Part shown: in pieces, positions 24,379 through 32,672 of the stretch
Position numbering within the stretch: position 1 is the stretch's first letter
How the letters are laid out: every line of letters starts with the position of its first letter
From: Spongiactinospora gelatinilytica
Lineage (GTDB): Bacteria > Actinomycetota > Actinomycetes > Streptosporangiales > Streptosporangiaceae
Assembly (NCBI RefSeq): GCF_003236385.1
Contig: NZ_POUA01000002.1
Coordinates: forward strand, 1 to 60,079
DNA: 60,079 nt
Reading direction: 5' to 3'
Notes under the pieces: model-generated
Database searches by the model: none
Told to the model about the DNA's origin: nothing
The model's input: the letters and a program-made list of their open reading frames with translations, nothing else
Program-made: the position numbers and the translations under genes

Positions 24379-26219
24379 TGTCCGTAATGAGTAAAGCCGT
24401 CCTGACCCGCGCCGCCAGCGGCTTGAGCGCCGGATTGAGATCGCGCGAGCCCGGGCGCCGGGAATGGCTGATCATCGTCCCGATCGTGGCCGTCTGCGCG
24501 CTGCTGCCGCTGGTCATCCAGGGGCGGTACGAGGTCGGCGTCATGACCCTGATCCTCATCTATGCGATCGCGGCCTACGGCCTGGACCTCGTCCTCGGCC
24601 ACCTCGGCCTGGTGTCCGTCGCGCACGCCGCGCTGCTCACCGTCGGCGCCTACACCCTGGTCATCCTCACCACCAAGTACGGTGTGGGCTACTGGTGGGC
24701 GGCGCTCGCCGGCGTCGGGGTCACCACCCTCGCCGGGCTGCTGCTGGCCGGGATCACCATGCGCAGCAGGGGACACTACTTCTCCGTCAGCAGTCTGGCG
24801 TTCGCCGCGGTCACGGTAGTGGTGATCACCCAGTGGACGAGCCTGACCAACGGGGCGAGCGGAATTTACGCCATTCCCACGCCACCCGGGTTCGACTCGA
24901 CGATCTCGCTGTTCTACCTGAGCCTGATCGTGCTGACCGCGGTGCTGGTCGCGATGTTCCTGCTCACCCGCTCGACGCTCGGACGCAACCTCCGTGCCAT
25001 CCAGGCCGACGAGGTACTCGCGGCGTCACTCGGCATCAACGTCGTCGCCACGAAACTGAAGGCGTTCACGGTGAGCGCGGCGATCGTCGGGCTGGCCGGG
25101 CCGTTGTTCGCGAGCTGGATCTCCTACATCACCCCCAGCAGTGCCAGCATCATGGAGGGCTTCAACCTCCTGGTCTACGTGATCATCGGAGGGTCGGCGA
25201 CACTGGCCGGACCGCTGGTCGGGGTGGCCCTGGTCGTCGGGGTGACGGAGGCGTTCCGGTTCACCGAGCTCTACCAGACCCTGATCTTCAGCGGCATCGT
25301 CTTCCTGGTGCTGCTGTTCTTCCGGGGCGGCGTCGTCGGCAGTGTCGCCCGCGCCTGGTCCCGGGTGGCGGTCCGCCGGCGTGGACCCGAGCCCGCCGAG
25401 GTACCCGAGGTCGCGGTCGGTCCCGGTCCCGTGGCGTTGCCTCATCTGAGCCCGGCGGATCGCGGCGGGCCGGCCGAGCCCGGCAAGGTGTTGTTCGAGG
25501 CCCGCTCCCTCACCAAGAAGTACGGCGGAGTGACCGCGGTGAGCGATGTCTCGCTGGCCGCCCGCGAAGGCGAGATCATCGGCGTGATCGGCCCCAACGG
25601 CGCGGGCAAGAGCACCCTGTTCGGCCTGATCTCCGGCGTGGTCGGCGGGTGGTCGGGAAGCGCGAGTTTCGCCGGGCGGGATCTGCGCCGGCTGGCGGTA
25701 CACGAGCGGGCGCGGCTGGGCATCGGCCGTACGTTCCAGACCAACCGGCTGCTCAACGACGAGACGGTGCTGCAGAACCTGGTCACGGCCGCCTACCTGC
25801 ATCGCCCTGCACGGGGGTCTCGGTCCGCAGATCCGGACGACGGCTTCCTGAACACGATCCTCGACCTCACCGGCCTGCGCGCGAAGGCCAACGAGGTGGT
25901 GAGCGGCCTGTCCATCGAGGAGCAGAAACTGGTCGGCGTCGGCATGGCGCTGGCCGTACGCCCGCGGATGCTGCTCCTGGACGAACCGTTCGCCGGGCTT
26001 CGCGAGTCGGAGACGCCCCGGCTGATGCGGCTGCTCGAATGGCTTCGGGACCAGGGCATGGTGATCCTGCTGGTCGAACACAAGATGCGCGTCCTGATGT
26101 CGCTGTGCAGCCACGTGTACGTACTGGATTCAGGGCAGTTGATCGCCGAGGGCTCACCGGACCAGATCGTCAACGATCCACGGGTGATCTCGGCCTACCT
26201 GGGGACCAAGAATGCTTGA
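24378..26219 (+). CDS. Fused ABC importer permease and ATPase (LivM-LivG fusion)
   Basis: A 613-residue two-domain protein. Residues ~25-335 are a LivM permease (AAYGLDLVLGHLGLVSVAHA, AIQADEVLAASLGINVVATK). A Pro/Gly-rich linker, RRGPEPAEVPEVAVGPGP onward, leads to a LivG ATPase with Walker A GPNGAGKSTLFGLISG, Walker B LLLDEPFAGL and the switch histidine in LLVEHKMRVLM. The ABC signature is degenerate: LSIEEQK replaces LSGGQ. The fusion removes the usual LivM-LivG gene boundary and fixes their ratio. Such fusions are known in actinobacteria. It overlaps LivF by 8 nt; LivF keeps a normal signature, so one of the two composite ATP sites may be weakened. Confidence 0.9.
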   Translation: MSVMSKAVLTRAASGLSAGLRSREPGRREWLIIVPIVAVCALLPLVIQGRYEVGVMTLILIYAIAAYGLDLVLGHLGLVSVAHAALLTVGAYTLVILTTKYGVGYWWAALAGVGVTTLAGLLLAGITMRSRGHYFSVSSLAFAAVTVVVITQWTSLTNGASGIYAIPTPPGFDSTISLFYLSLIVLTAVLVAMFLLTRSTLGRNLRAIQADEVLAASLGINVVATKLKAFTVSAAIVGLAGPLFASWISYITPSSASIMEGFNLLVYVIIGGSATLAGPLVGVALVVGVTEAFRFTELYQTLIFSGIVFLVLLFFRGGVVGSVARAWSRVAVRRRGPEPAEVPEVAVGPGPVALPHLSPADRGGPAEPGKVLFEARSLTKKYGGVTAVSDVSLAAREGEIIGVIGPNGAGKSTLFGLISGVVGGWSGSASFAGRDLRRLAVHERARLGIGRTFQTNRLLNDETVLQNLVTAAYLHRPARGSRSADPDDGFLNTILDLTGLRAKANEVVSGLSIEEQKLVGVGMALAVRPRMLLLDEPFAGLRESETPRLMRLLEWLRDQGMVILLVEHKMRVLMSLCSHVYVLDSGQLIAEGSPDQIVNDPRVISAYLGTKNA

Positions 26220-26937
26220 GGTCAGCGATATCACCGCAGGTTACGGCAACAGCACCGTGCTCACGGGCGTGTCCTTGTCCATCGAGCGGGGCGAGGCGGT
26301 GACGGTCCTGGGCGCCAACGGGGCCGGCAAGTCCACACTGATCCAGGCCATCGCGGGCCTCACCCCGATACGAGGCGGGGAGATCCGGTTCGAGGGCGAG
26401 CGGATCCACGGGTTGTCGGCCGCCCGGATCGTACGCCGCGGCCTGGTGCTCTGCCCGGAGGGCCGGCACCTGTTCCCGCAGATGAGCGTGCGGGAGAACC
26501 TCATGCTCGGCGCGTACTCACACAAGATCCGCCGCTCGGCCATCGCCGCCCAGATCGACGAAGTCCTCGAAATCTTCCCGGCGCTCAAGGAGAAGCGGAC
26601 GGTGTACGCCGGGTCGCTCAGCGGCGGTGAACAGCAGATGGTGGCGATCGGGCGGGCCCTGATGGCCAAGCCCCGGCTGCTGTTGCTCGACGAGCCTTCG
26701 CTGGGCCTGGCTCCGCTGCTGGTGCAGACGGTGATGCGGGTGGTCGGGGAGATCAACCAGCGGGGCATCGCCATCGGGCTGGTCGAGCAGAACGCGGCGG
26801 CAGCGCTCGAACTGGTCTCCCGGGGCTATGTGCTGGAGGCGGGCTCAGTGGTCATCCAGGGGTCGGCGCAGGAGTTGTCCAGCGACGATCGGGTCCGGGC
26901 GGCCTACCTCGGCGTCGTCGAGCAGGCCGCGGACTGA
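26212..26937 (+). CDS. ABC importer ATP-binding subunit, LivF-type
   Basis: A 241-residue ATPase, the second nucleotide-binding subunit of the importer. Walker A GANGAGKSTLIQAIAG, the LivF-typical ARIVRRGLVLCPEGRHLFPQ around the Q loop, signature SLSGGEQQMVAIGRALM, Walker B LLLLDEPSLGLAP and LVEQNAAAALELVSRGYVLE (where LivF/LivG proteins have Q or H at the switch position). ATG 26212 overlaps the fused LivMG stop by 8 nt. It completes the importer: binding lipoprotein, LivH, LivM-LivG fusion, LivF. No terminator hairpin was found in the 47 bp before the convergent gene. Confidence 0.95.
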   Translation: MLEVSDITAGYGNSTVLTGVSLSIERGEAVTVLGANGAGKSTLIQAIAGLTPIRGGEIRFEGERIHGLSAARIVRRGLVLCPEGRHLFPQMSVRENLMLGAYSHKIRRSAIAAQIDEVLEIFPALKEKRTVYAGSLSGGEQQMVAIGRALMAKPRLLLLDEPSLGLAPLLVQTVMRVVGEINQRGIAIGLVEQNAAAALELVSRGYVLEAGSVVIQGSAQELSSDDRVRAAYLGVVEQAAD

Positions 26938-26984
26938 TCGACGGCGGGCAGGCCCCAGGCAGGCGCGGCGCAATGGAGAGATCG

Positions 26985-27767
26985 TCAATCGACCGCGCGG
27001 TCCGCGGCGTCCAGCAGCGGGACCCCGAGCAGGCACGATTCGACGCCCAGCAGGCTGACCAGCCGGAGCACCTGTACGACCTCACCGAAGGTCGCTCCGT
27101 GGGCGCGCGCGTTGCGCACGTGAATCCGGACACCGGGCGCGTACATGTGCGTGCTGGACGCGTCGATCGCGACCAGGACCAGCTCGCGGGTCTTGGCGTC
27201 CAGCACACCGTGCCGCGCGGATGCCGCGCTGAAGTCGGCGTACCGGTCGAGAAAGCCCGGCACATGCGCGAGCACGGGTTGCCACCCGGCGTCCCAGTAG
27301 CCGCGCAGCCGCTCGAATCGCTCCCGCACCCGGGACTGGAGGGCGGGCGGCGACTCGGGACGCTCCCCGTCGGCGTATTCCTCCAGCGCGATCGGCAGGC
27401 CGACGTTCAGGGCGTGCACGCCCAGCACGCTGACCAGTTCCAGTACTTCGAGCACGCCCTCCGGCGGGACGCCGGCGTCGAGCGCGCCCTGGATCCGGGC
27501 GGGCAGCGAATCGCGGTTGCGGTAGGTCATCGCGGCGTCGCAGGCCAGCAGCACCAGCGTTTTCGCCTGAGCGCCGAGCGGGCCGGTCGCCGCTTCCTCG
27601 GCCAGCGCGACGAAGGCGCCGGCGTAACCGGGGTCTCGCTCGATGACCGCGTCCAGGCGCGCGTCCCATGAGCCGAGCGCCGCACGGCAACGTGATCGAA
27701 GGGCGGCCGCCGCCTCGCCGGGGTCGTCGTCGTCGATCGCAGTCGTCCCGCTCACACCAAGATCCAC
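26985..27767 (-). CDS. Tandem carboxymuconolactone-decarboxylase-like (AhpD-fold) protein
   Basis: A 260-residue protein with two similar all-helical halves, each around a LVLLACDAA / LVLVAIDAS helix followed by ALDAGVPPEGVLEVLELVSV or ARAHGATFGEVVQVLRLVSL. These are CMD/AhpD repeats. Neither half has the redox ExxCxxxH motif, so peroxidase-type chemistry is unlikely; a decarboxylase, lactonase-like or binding role is open. GTG 27767 is the assumed start; GTG 27755 would shorten it by four codons. It is divergent from the SDR gene across an 86-bp gap holding regulon motif site D, which ties it to the catabolic locus. Confidence 0.75.
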   Translation of the reverse strand: MDLGVSGTTAIDDDDPGEAAAALRSRCRAALGSWDARLDAVIERDPGYAGAFVALAEEAATGPLGAQAKTLVLLACDAAMTYRNRDSLPARIQGALDAGVPPEGVLEVLELVSVLGVHALNVGLPIALEEYADGERPESPPALQSRVRERFERLRGYWDAGWQPVLAHVPGFLDRYADFSAASARHGVLDAKTRELVLVAIDASSTHMYAPGVRIHVRNARAHGATFGEVVQVLRLVSLLGVESCLLGVPLLDAADRAVD

Positions 27768-27772
27768 CAGTC

Positions 27773-27800
27773 TATTTCATTGTACAGTATGCATATTTCG
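27773..27800 (-). promoter_or_regulatory. Regulon motif site D, between the CMD-like and SDR genes
   Basis: On the minus strand CGAAATA (27800-27794) is followed 21 bp later by TGAAATA (27779-27773). Site A and this site share the pattern CGAAAT-N6-ACTG-N-ACAATGAAA, more than the heptamers alone. The gap is AT-rich compared with its surroundings and must hold both divergent promoters. Confidence 0.62.
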
Positions 27801-27853
27801 TAGCATGATATCTGTGCCGCCATAGTGCGACAAGACCAGGGAAGGGGCGTGCG

Positions 27854-28669
27854 ATGAGGTTCCTGGACCGGACCGCGATCGTGACCGGTGGCGGAGGCCA
27901 CGGCCTCGGCGGCGCCATAGCGCGCAGCCTGGCCAAGGAAGGCGCTCGGGTCGCGGTGGCCGATCGAGATCGTGACATGGCGGAGTCCGTCGCCGCCGCG
28001 ATCACCGCCACCGGCGGCGAAGCGCTGCCGATCACCGTTGACGTACGGCGGCCGGATCAGGTCCAGGCCATGGCCGAGACGGCCTCCAAGGCTTTCGGCG
28101 AGCCGGACATCCTCATCAACAACGCGTTCACATCGTGCCCGGACTCGATCCTGGAAGCCGACCTGGACGACTGGACGCGTGACGTGGACGTCATTCTCAA
28201 GGGCGCCTTTCTCTGCGCCCGCGCCGTGCTGCCGGCGATGCTGGAACGAGGGCGCGGCGTGATCGTCAGCCTTTCCACGGTCAACGCCCACACATATGTG
28301 GGCGCATCGGCGTACAGCGCGGCCAAGGCCGGCCTGGAGTCGCTGAGCCGCAGCATCGCCGTCGAGTACGCCAGGCACGGCATCCGATCGAATGTGGTGA
28401 TCCCGGGGACGTTCGCCACCGAGGCGTGGGAGCTACGGCGGCAACGCCACCCGGACATCCTGGAACGGCTCGCGCACTGGTACCCGACCGGCCGGATCGG
28501 CGAGGTCGAGGAAATAGCGGCCGCGGTCCTGTTCCTGGCCTCGGACGAGGCGAGCTGGATCACCGGCGCCACGCTGCCGGTCGACGGTGGTCTGCTGGCG
28601 GGCAATCCGTGGTTCGGGCGGGACGCCCATCCCGACGAGCAGCCCCCGCACGGCGGGGGAGCACAATGA
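27854..28669 (+). CDS. Short-chain dehydrogenase/reductase
   Basis: A 271-residue classical SDR. Seen: the NAD(P)-binding TGGGGHGLGGAIA, the NNAFTS segment (NNAG position), catalytic Ser in VSLSTVNAH and the YSAAKAGLE dyad, followed by NVVIPGTFATE and the C-terminal ITGATLPVDGG. AGGGAAGGGG lies just upstream of ATG 27854. It oxidises or reduces a hydroxyl/carbonyl group. In a pathway that makes CoA esters and ends in thiolysis, a 3-hydroxyacyl-CoA dehydrogenase role would fit, but the sequence does not decide the substrate. It overlaps the LLM gene by ATGA. Confidence 0.93.
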   Translation: MRFLDRTAIVTGGGGHGLGGAIARSLAKEGARVAVADRDRDMAESVAAAITATGGEALPITVDVRRPDQVQAMAETASKAFGEPDILINNAFTSCPDSILEADLDDWTRDVDVILKGAFLCARAVLPAMLERGRGVIVSLSTVNAHTYVGASAYSAAKAGLESLSRSIAVEYARHGIRSNVVIPGTFATEAWELRRQRHPDILERLAHWYPTGRIGEVEEIAAAVLFLASDEASWITGATLPVDGGLLAGNPWFGRDAHPDEQPPHGGGAQ

Positions 28670-29499
28670 GATTCGGCATCGACACCTTCATCACCGATCG
28701 GACCATGCACCCCGCGGCTCTGGCCCGGGCCGTCGAGGAGCGTGGCCTCGACACACTGCTCGTCACCGAGCATTCGCACATCCCGGTCCGCCGCGAGACG
28801 CCATGGGCGGGAGGGCCGGAGCTTCCGCCGCACTACTACCGGACCTACGACCCGTTCGTCGGCCTGGCCGCCGCGGCGACGGCGACATCGCGGCTGCTCC
28901 TGGGCACCGCGATCGCGCTCGCCGCCCAGCGAGACGTCATCCATCTCGCCAAGGAGGTGGCCACCCTCGACCGGGTCAGCGACGGCCGGGTGGTACTCGG
29001 CGTCGGCGTCGGGTGGAACAAGGAAGAGACGCGCAACCACGGGATCGCACCGGCGCGGCGCGGCGCGGCGCTCGACGAGAAGCTCGCGGCACTGAAGGAG
29101 ATCTGGACCCACGACCAGGCGGAGTTTCATGGCGACTTCGTGGACTTCGATCCGATCTTCTCGTGGCCGAAGCCGGTGCAGCGCCCGCACCCACCGATCC
29201 TCATCGGCGGCGAGAGCCGCCCGGCCGTACGGCGACTGCTCCGGTTCGGCGACGGGTGGCTGCCGCGGGTCAGGACCGCGCCTGAGGAGATCAGCCGCAC
29301 CCGGGCCCGGCTGGCCGATCAGGGCCGGGCGATCACCGTCACCGTCTGCGGCCTTCGCCCCGACGCGGCCGAGATCGAGCGCTTCGCCGCGATCGACGTC
29401 GAAGGTGTCACGTTCACGCTGGCCCCGTCCTCCGACGCCTCGTCAGACACCCTGCGTTTTCTGGACCAGGTCACGGACGCCATCGCGCGGTTCGGCTGA
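28666..29499 (+). CDS. LLM-class (luciferase-like) oxidoreductase, probably F420-dependent
   Basis: A 277-residue TIM-barrel oxidoreductase. It begins MRFGIDTFITDRTMHPAALA, continues with GLDTLLVTEHSHIPVRRETP and LGTAIALAAQRDVIHLAKEV, and carries DGRVVLGVGVGWNKEETRNH, a block typical of the actinobacterial F420-dependent LLM subfamily (TIGR03619-like). A glycine-rich segment RPHPPILIGGESRPAVRRLL follows. GGGGGAG lies 5 nt before ATG 28666, and the start overlaps the SDR stop (ATGA), so the two redox enzymes are made together under motif site D. FMN-dependent activity cannot be excluded by eye. Confidence 0.88.
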   Translation: MRFGIDTFITDRTMHPAALARAVEERGLDTLLVTEHSHIPVRRETPWAGGPELPPHYYRTYDPFVGLAAAATATSRLLLGTAIALAAQRDVIHLAKEVATLDRVSDGRVVLGVGVGWNKEETRNHGIAPARRGAALDEKLAALKEIWTHDQAEFHGDFVDFDPIFSWPKPVQRPHPPILIGGESRPAVRRLLRFGDGWLPRVRTAPEEISRTRARLADQGRAITVTVCGLRPDAAEIERFAAIDVEGVTFTLAPSSDASSDTLRFLDQVTDAIARFG

Positions 29500-29501
29500 C
29501 G

Positions 29502-29610
29502 GCTGGCTGTACATTTCACGCCCGAAACCCTGGCCGAGATCGAGCAGCTCAAGGCCGTGTACGGCTTGACGCTGACATCCGCCGACGCGCACCGGCTCAC
29601 CGAGCGATGA
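29502..29610 (+). pseudogene. Unidentified C-terminal coding remnant
   Basis: Directly after the LLM stop, one frame reads LAVHFTPETLAEIEQLKAVY, then GLTLTSADAHRLTER and a stop, with coding-like base composition. There is no start. Its TGA overlaps the ATG of the following SRPBCC remnant (ATGA), showing that the two were once consecutive genes of one operon. I cannot name the family. Confidence 0.4.
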
Positions 29611-29876
29611 GCGGCGCACAGTACACGCTCACCGGGCGATTGGCGGTCGCACTGCCGCCCGAGGCGGCGTTCACGCTGTTCACGCCGCGCGGCGAGGAGC
29701 TTTGGGTGGCCGGCTGGCGGCCCCGTTTCGCGGCGGAGACCGGCGACGACTCCGCACCCGGCACGGTCTTCGAGACCGGCGCGCACGACGAGCCGACCAT
29801 CTGGACGGTGATCGCCACTTCCTGCGGTCGTGGAGATGGACATCGCCCGCCACCTCGGGCCCGAGCCACTGCATTA
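29607..29876 (+). pseudogene. SRPBCC-like protein, broken by frameshift
   Basis: ATG 29607 opens MSGAQYTLTGRLAVALPPEA and AFTLFTPRGEELWVAGWRPR, the N-terminal strand-helix of an SRPBCC (START-like) fold, and continues to EPTIWTVI. Then the frame is lost near 29820. A coding-like end, VVEMDIARHLGPEPLH and a stop at 29874-29876, follows in another frame. The protein would be about half the normal length even if repaired, so an internal deletion is likely as well. Confidence 0.5.
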
Positions 29877-29969
29877 ATGCCCCGGCGGGCCTCTCACTCG
29901 CCGTGGTGCCTGCGAGGCCGCCCGGCGCCGGATTCGGAGAGCGGACTTCAGCTCAGGAGGTCAGCCGGC

Positions 29970-30210
29970 CACGGGCAAGGCCACCGGCCAGGCCCTGGAC
30001 CAGCTCACCATCGAGTTCCCGTCCATGAACGACGCCCGCACCGGCGCGGCCGACCGCTACAGCTACGCCATCGCCTTCCCCGGCGCCGGGCTCACCGGGT
30101 ACCACACGTTCAAGTTCGACGATCAGAGCGGCGACCGGACGTTGCCGGCCCACGGTGAGGGGCGGATGCCCTCGGGCATCCACGGCCACTGGATCGAGGA
30201 TCAGAAGTGA
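29970..30210 (+). pseudogene. Internal fragment of a carotenoid oxygenase (RPE65-like)
   Basis: The frame ending at 30210 reads QLTIEFPSMNDARTGAADRY, then SYAIAFPGAGLTGYHTFKFD and GEGRMPSGIHGHW. In RPE65-family dioxygenases the blade with EFPRIDxRxxGRxxRYxY is followed by a KYDLxTG strand, which this matches in outline. No iron-binding histidine blades remain on either side. It ends at a stop immediately before oppositely oriented remnants. Confidence 0.5.
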
Positions 30211-30239
30211 TCAACTTCTATCGACCAGGCGGCCCTCAC

Positions 30240-30500
30240 GAAGCGCAGCCCGTGGCGGCGTAGGCCAGGAACAGGCTCCGCTGCTCCTTGCGAAGTCGTT
30301 GTCCGCGCCGACGATCAGGGTGCACTCGCCGCTGTTCAGCTTGGGGCCGAAGGCGAGGGCTTCGAGGTTCTCGTTCAGGCCGAAGTCGTGCACCAGGCGT
30401 TTGGTGACCGGCTTGTAGGGGGCGGTGCTCAGGCTGTCGCGCTTCAGGATGTCTTCCGCGCCGGTGATGTCGAACTCGTACAGCCGGTTTCTGAAGTTGG
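30240..30500 (-). pseudogene. C-terminal remnant of an esterase-like phytase-domain protein, frameshifted
   Basis: The minus strand reads NRLYEFDITGAEDILKRDSL, then YKPVTKRLVHDFGLNENLEA and LAFGPKLNSGECTLIVGADN. This is the C-terminal blade series of the esterase-like phytase family. Near 30290 one C appears to be missing, after which RKEQRSLFLAYAATGCAS and a stop continue in the next frame. Its upstream end is fused in frame to a reductase fragment (next entry). Confidence 0.6.
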
Positions 30501-30785
30501 TCGCGATGACCCGGGCGCCGAGGAGCTTCGCGATCCGGATCGCGCCGAGACCCGTGCCGCCGGACGCCGCGGTGATCAGCACCCAGCCGCCTTCCGCGAC
30601 CGGGAAGATCTCCTTCATCGGGTAGTACGCCGTCAGGTACTGCATCCAAAAGCCCGCCGCCTCGGCCGCCGACCAGCCCTCCGGTCACGGCGTCGTGAAC
30701 TCCTCGCGGGCCAGCGCGTACTCGTTCGCGCACGAGTACGGGCCGTCGATGTTCGGGACCGTGCTCACCCGGTCGCCGACCTAAG
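30500..30785 (-). pseudogene. Internal fragment of a zinc-type quinone oxidoreductase (MDR family)
   Basis: In minus-strand order the frame gives VGDRVSTVPNIDGPYSCANE, an in-frame TGA, then SAAEAAGFWMQYLTAYYPMK and VLITAASGGTGLGAIRIAKL, the nucleotide-binding segment of MDR reductases, and ends at GARVIATN where phytase-domain sequence takes over. Both ends are fusion points, so it is neither a start- nor an end-truncated copy but a middle piece. Confidence 0.7.
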
Positions 30786-32090
30786 GCGGCGCCGACGGCG
30801 TTCGCGACGCCCGCGTGCTCCGGGATGATGACGTCCGCGAAACCGGGGAGGGCGGCGAGGAGCGGCCCGCCGCCTCCGACGACGATCACTGGGGTGTCCC
30901 CGGCCGTCAGCTTGGCCTTGTCGATGGCCCCTGTCAGCCGATCGGTCACGATGTCCAGTGCGCGGCGGACGGTGGCGGCGGGGAGGCCGCGGACCGCGGT
31001 GGCATCTCCGATCGGGGCCGCGCCGCTCGCGACCGCGACATCCGTGAACGTGAGCGTGTCGCCGCCGAACACCCGCGCCTCGGACATGATGCGGAAGCCG
31101 ACGCTCTCCGGTCCGACCACCGCCCCGTCGTCGGTGACCTTCGTGCCGCCGCCGAGGGGCATGGACAGGACGTCGGGCATCCGGAAGTTGCTCCGCACGC
31201 CTGCCAGGCTCATCGCCACGGTCGACTCCCGGGGGAAACCGTGCTGGAGCATTCCGATGTCCGAGGTGGTCCCGCCGACGTCGATGACCACCCCGTGGTC
31301 CAGGCCCGTCAGCAGCGCCGCTCCCCGCATCGAGTTGGTCGGCCCGGACGCGATCGTGAAGATGGGGAACCGGCGTGCCCGATCGAGGGTCATGACGGTG
31401 CCGTCGTTCTGCGACAGCAGGATCGGGGCCGTGATGCCGACGCCGGCGACGACCTCCTCCAGGCCGTCGATCACCCGGCCCGCCAGGTCGAGGAGCGCGG
31501 CGTTCAGGATCGTCGCGTTCTCGCGTTCGAGGAGACCGACCCTGCCGACGAGCGTGGAGCGGGTGATCGACGCGTCCGGCAGCTCCCCGCGCAGGATCTC
31601 CTTCGCGCGGGTCTCCGGGTCCGGGTTGACCGTGGAGAAGACCGAGCTCAGGGCGATGTGCCGGACGCCGGAGGCGGCGATCCGCCGTGCGATCTCGCGC
31701 AGGCCCGCCTCGTCGAGTTCGTTGAGCGGCGTGCCGTCGAACTGCGCTCCACCGGCGCACACGAAGGTGCCCCCGTCGACGACCTCGCGCAGCCGGTAGG
31801 GCCAGTCGATCATCGGCATCAGGGACTGGGGCGGCGTGGCGAGCCGTACCGCCGCGACGCGTTCCAGGTCACGACCCTGTGCGATCACGTTGATGAAGTG
31901 CCGTGGTGCCGATGAAGACCGAGGCGATGTCGTCAACGGCCACCGCCTTCCGCACCTCGCCGAGCGCGGTGAGGATGCCCGACGTCACATCCTCCGACGT
32001 CGGGGCCTTCGTGGCGGCGACGACCCGGCTCCCATCGAGGACGACTGCGTCGGTGTTGGTCCCACCGACATCGATCTTCTGAATCGTCAC
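30786..32090 (-). pseudogene. Hydantoinase/oxoprolinase-family protein, frameshifted and C-terminally truncated
   Basis: GTG 32090 gives VTIQKIDVGGTNTDAVVLDG, the N-terminal ASKHA phosphate loop. An extra G near 31901 breaks the frame after SVFIGTT, and the protein resumes as HFINVIAQGRDLERVAAVRL. It continues through NGDGT-like SQNDGTVMTLDRARRFPIFT, IDVGGTTSDIGML and VIVVGGGGPLLAALPGF to GVANAVGAAL. There, at about residue 430 of an expected 515 or so, it runs into the MDR fragment. Such proteins, which hydrolyse hydantoins or 5-oxoproline, are commonly neighbours of DUF917 and PucR genes, as here. Confidence 0.75.
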
Positions 32091-32561
32091 GGTACGGCGG
32101 TTCGGATCGCACAGGATGTACGCGTCGGGCTGCCCGTCATCGAGTTCGAGCGTCACCAGGTCGAGGCTCGGCACCCCACGGCCGGCGAAATCACCGTCGA
32201 CGCATGGCACTTCCAGCAGCGCCGCGGCGGCAAGCGGATACAGGGCGTTCATGCCCGCCATCTCGTAGGGCATCACCGCCGCCGGCGGTCGGCTTCTGAG
32301 CGCGTTGCCGGAGAAGAGGATCGGCAGCTCGGCGGTGCCGAGCAGCTTCTCGGAGAGGGCGTGCGGGGAGCCCATGAGGGCGAGGGGAGCGACATCGGCG
32401 TCGTCGTCGAGTTCGTCCGGGCCGATGACATCGATCGGCCCCTTGTCGCGGAGCACCTCGCCGAGCATCACCTCGGCGATGAACGGGTCACCGGCTCCGC
32501 CTCCGCCGAGGACGGCGGCGCCGCGCGCCATAGGGGCGATGTCATCAGCCGTGCATCTCAT
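32091..32561 (-). pseudogene. DUF917-family protein, N-terminal part joined to the hydantoinase start
   Basis: ATG 32561 with AAGGAG 8 nt upstream gives ARGAAVLGGGGAGDPFIAEV, then PYEMAGMNALYPLAAAALLE and VPCVDGDFAGRGVPSLDLVT. These are the N-terminal motifs of DUF917, a family linked to hydantoin-type degradation. After about 140 residues the sequence jumps, in the same frame, into the hydantoinase start, so roughly 200 residues of DUF917 are missing. The promoter region and start appear intact, divergent from the PucR-NarL fusion. Confidence 0.7.
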
Positions 32562-32672
32562 GGTCGGCTCTCCTTAGCTTGTGTGGAAGCATCGCTTACC
32601 AGATGAACGCCGTCATTGTGCAAGGTGCCTATAGTTTTCCGGGACACTGGGCACTATGCCGGGGGTAGCACC

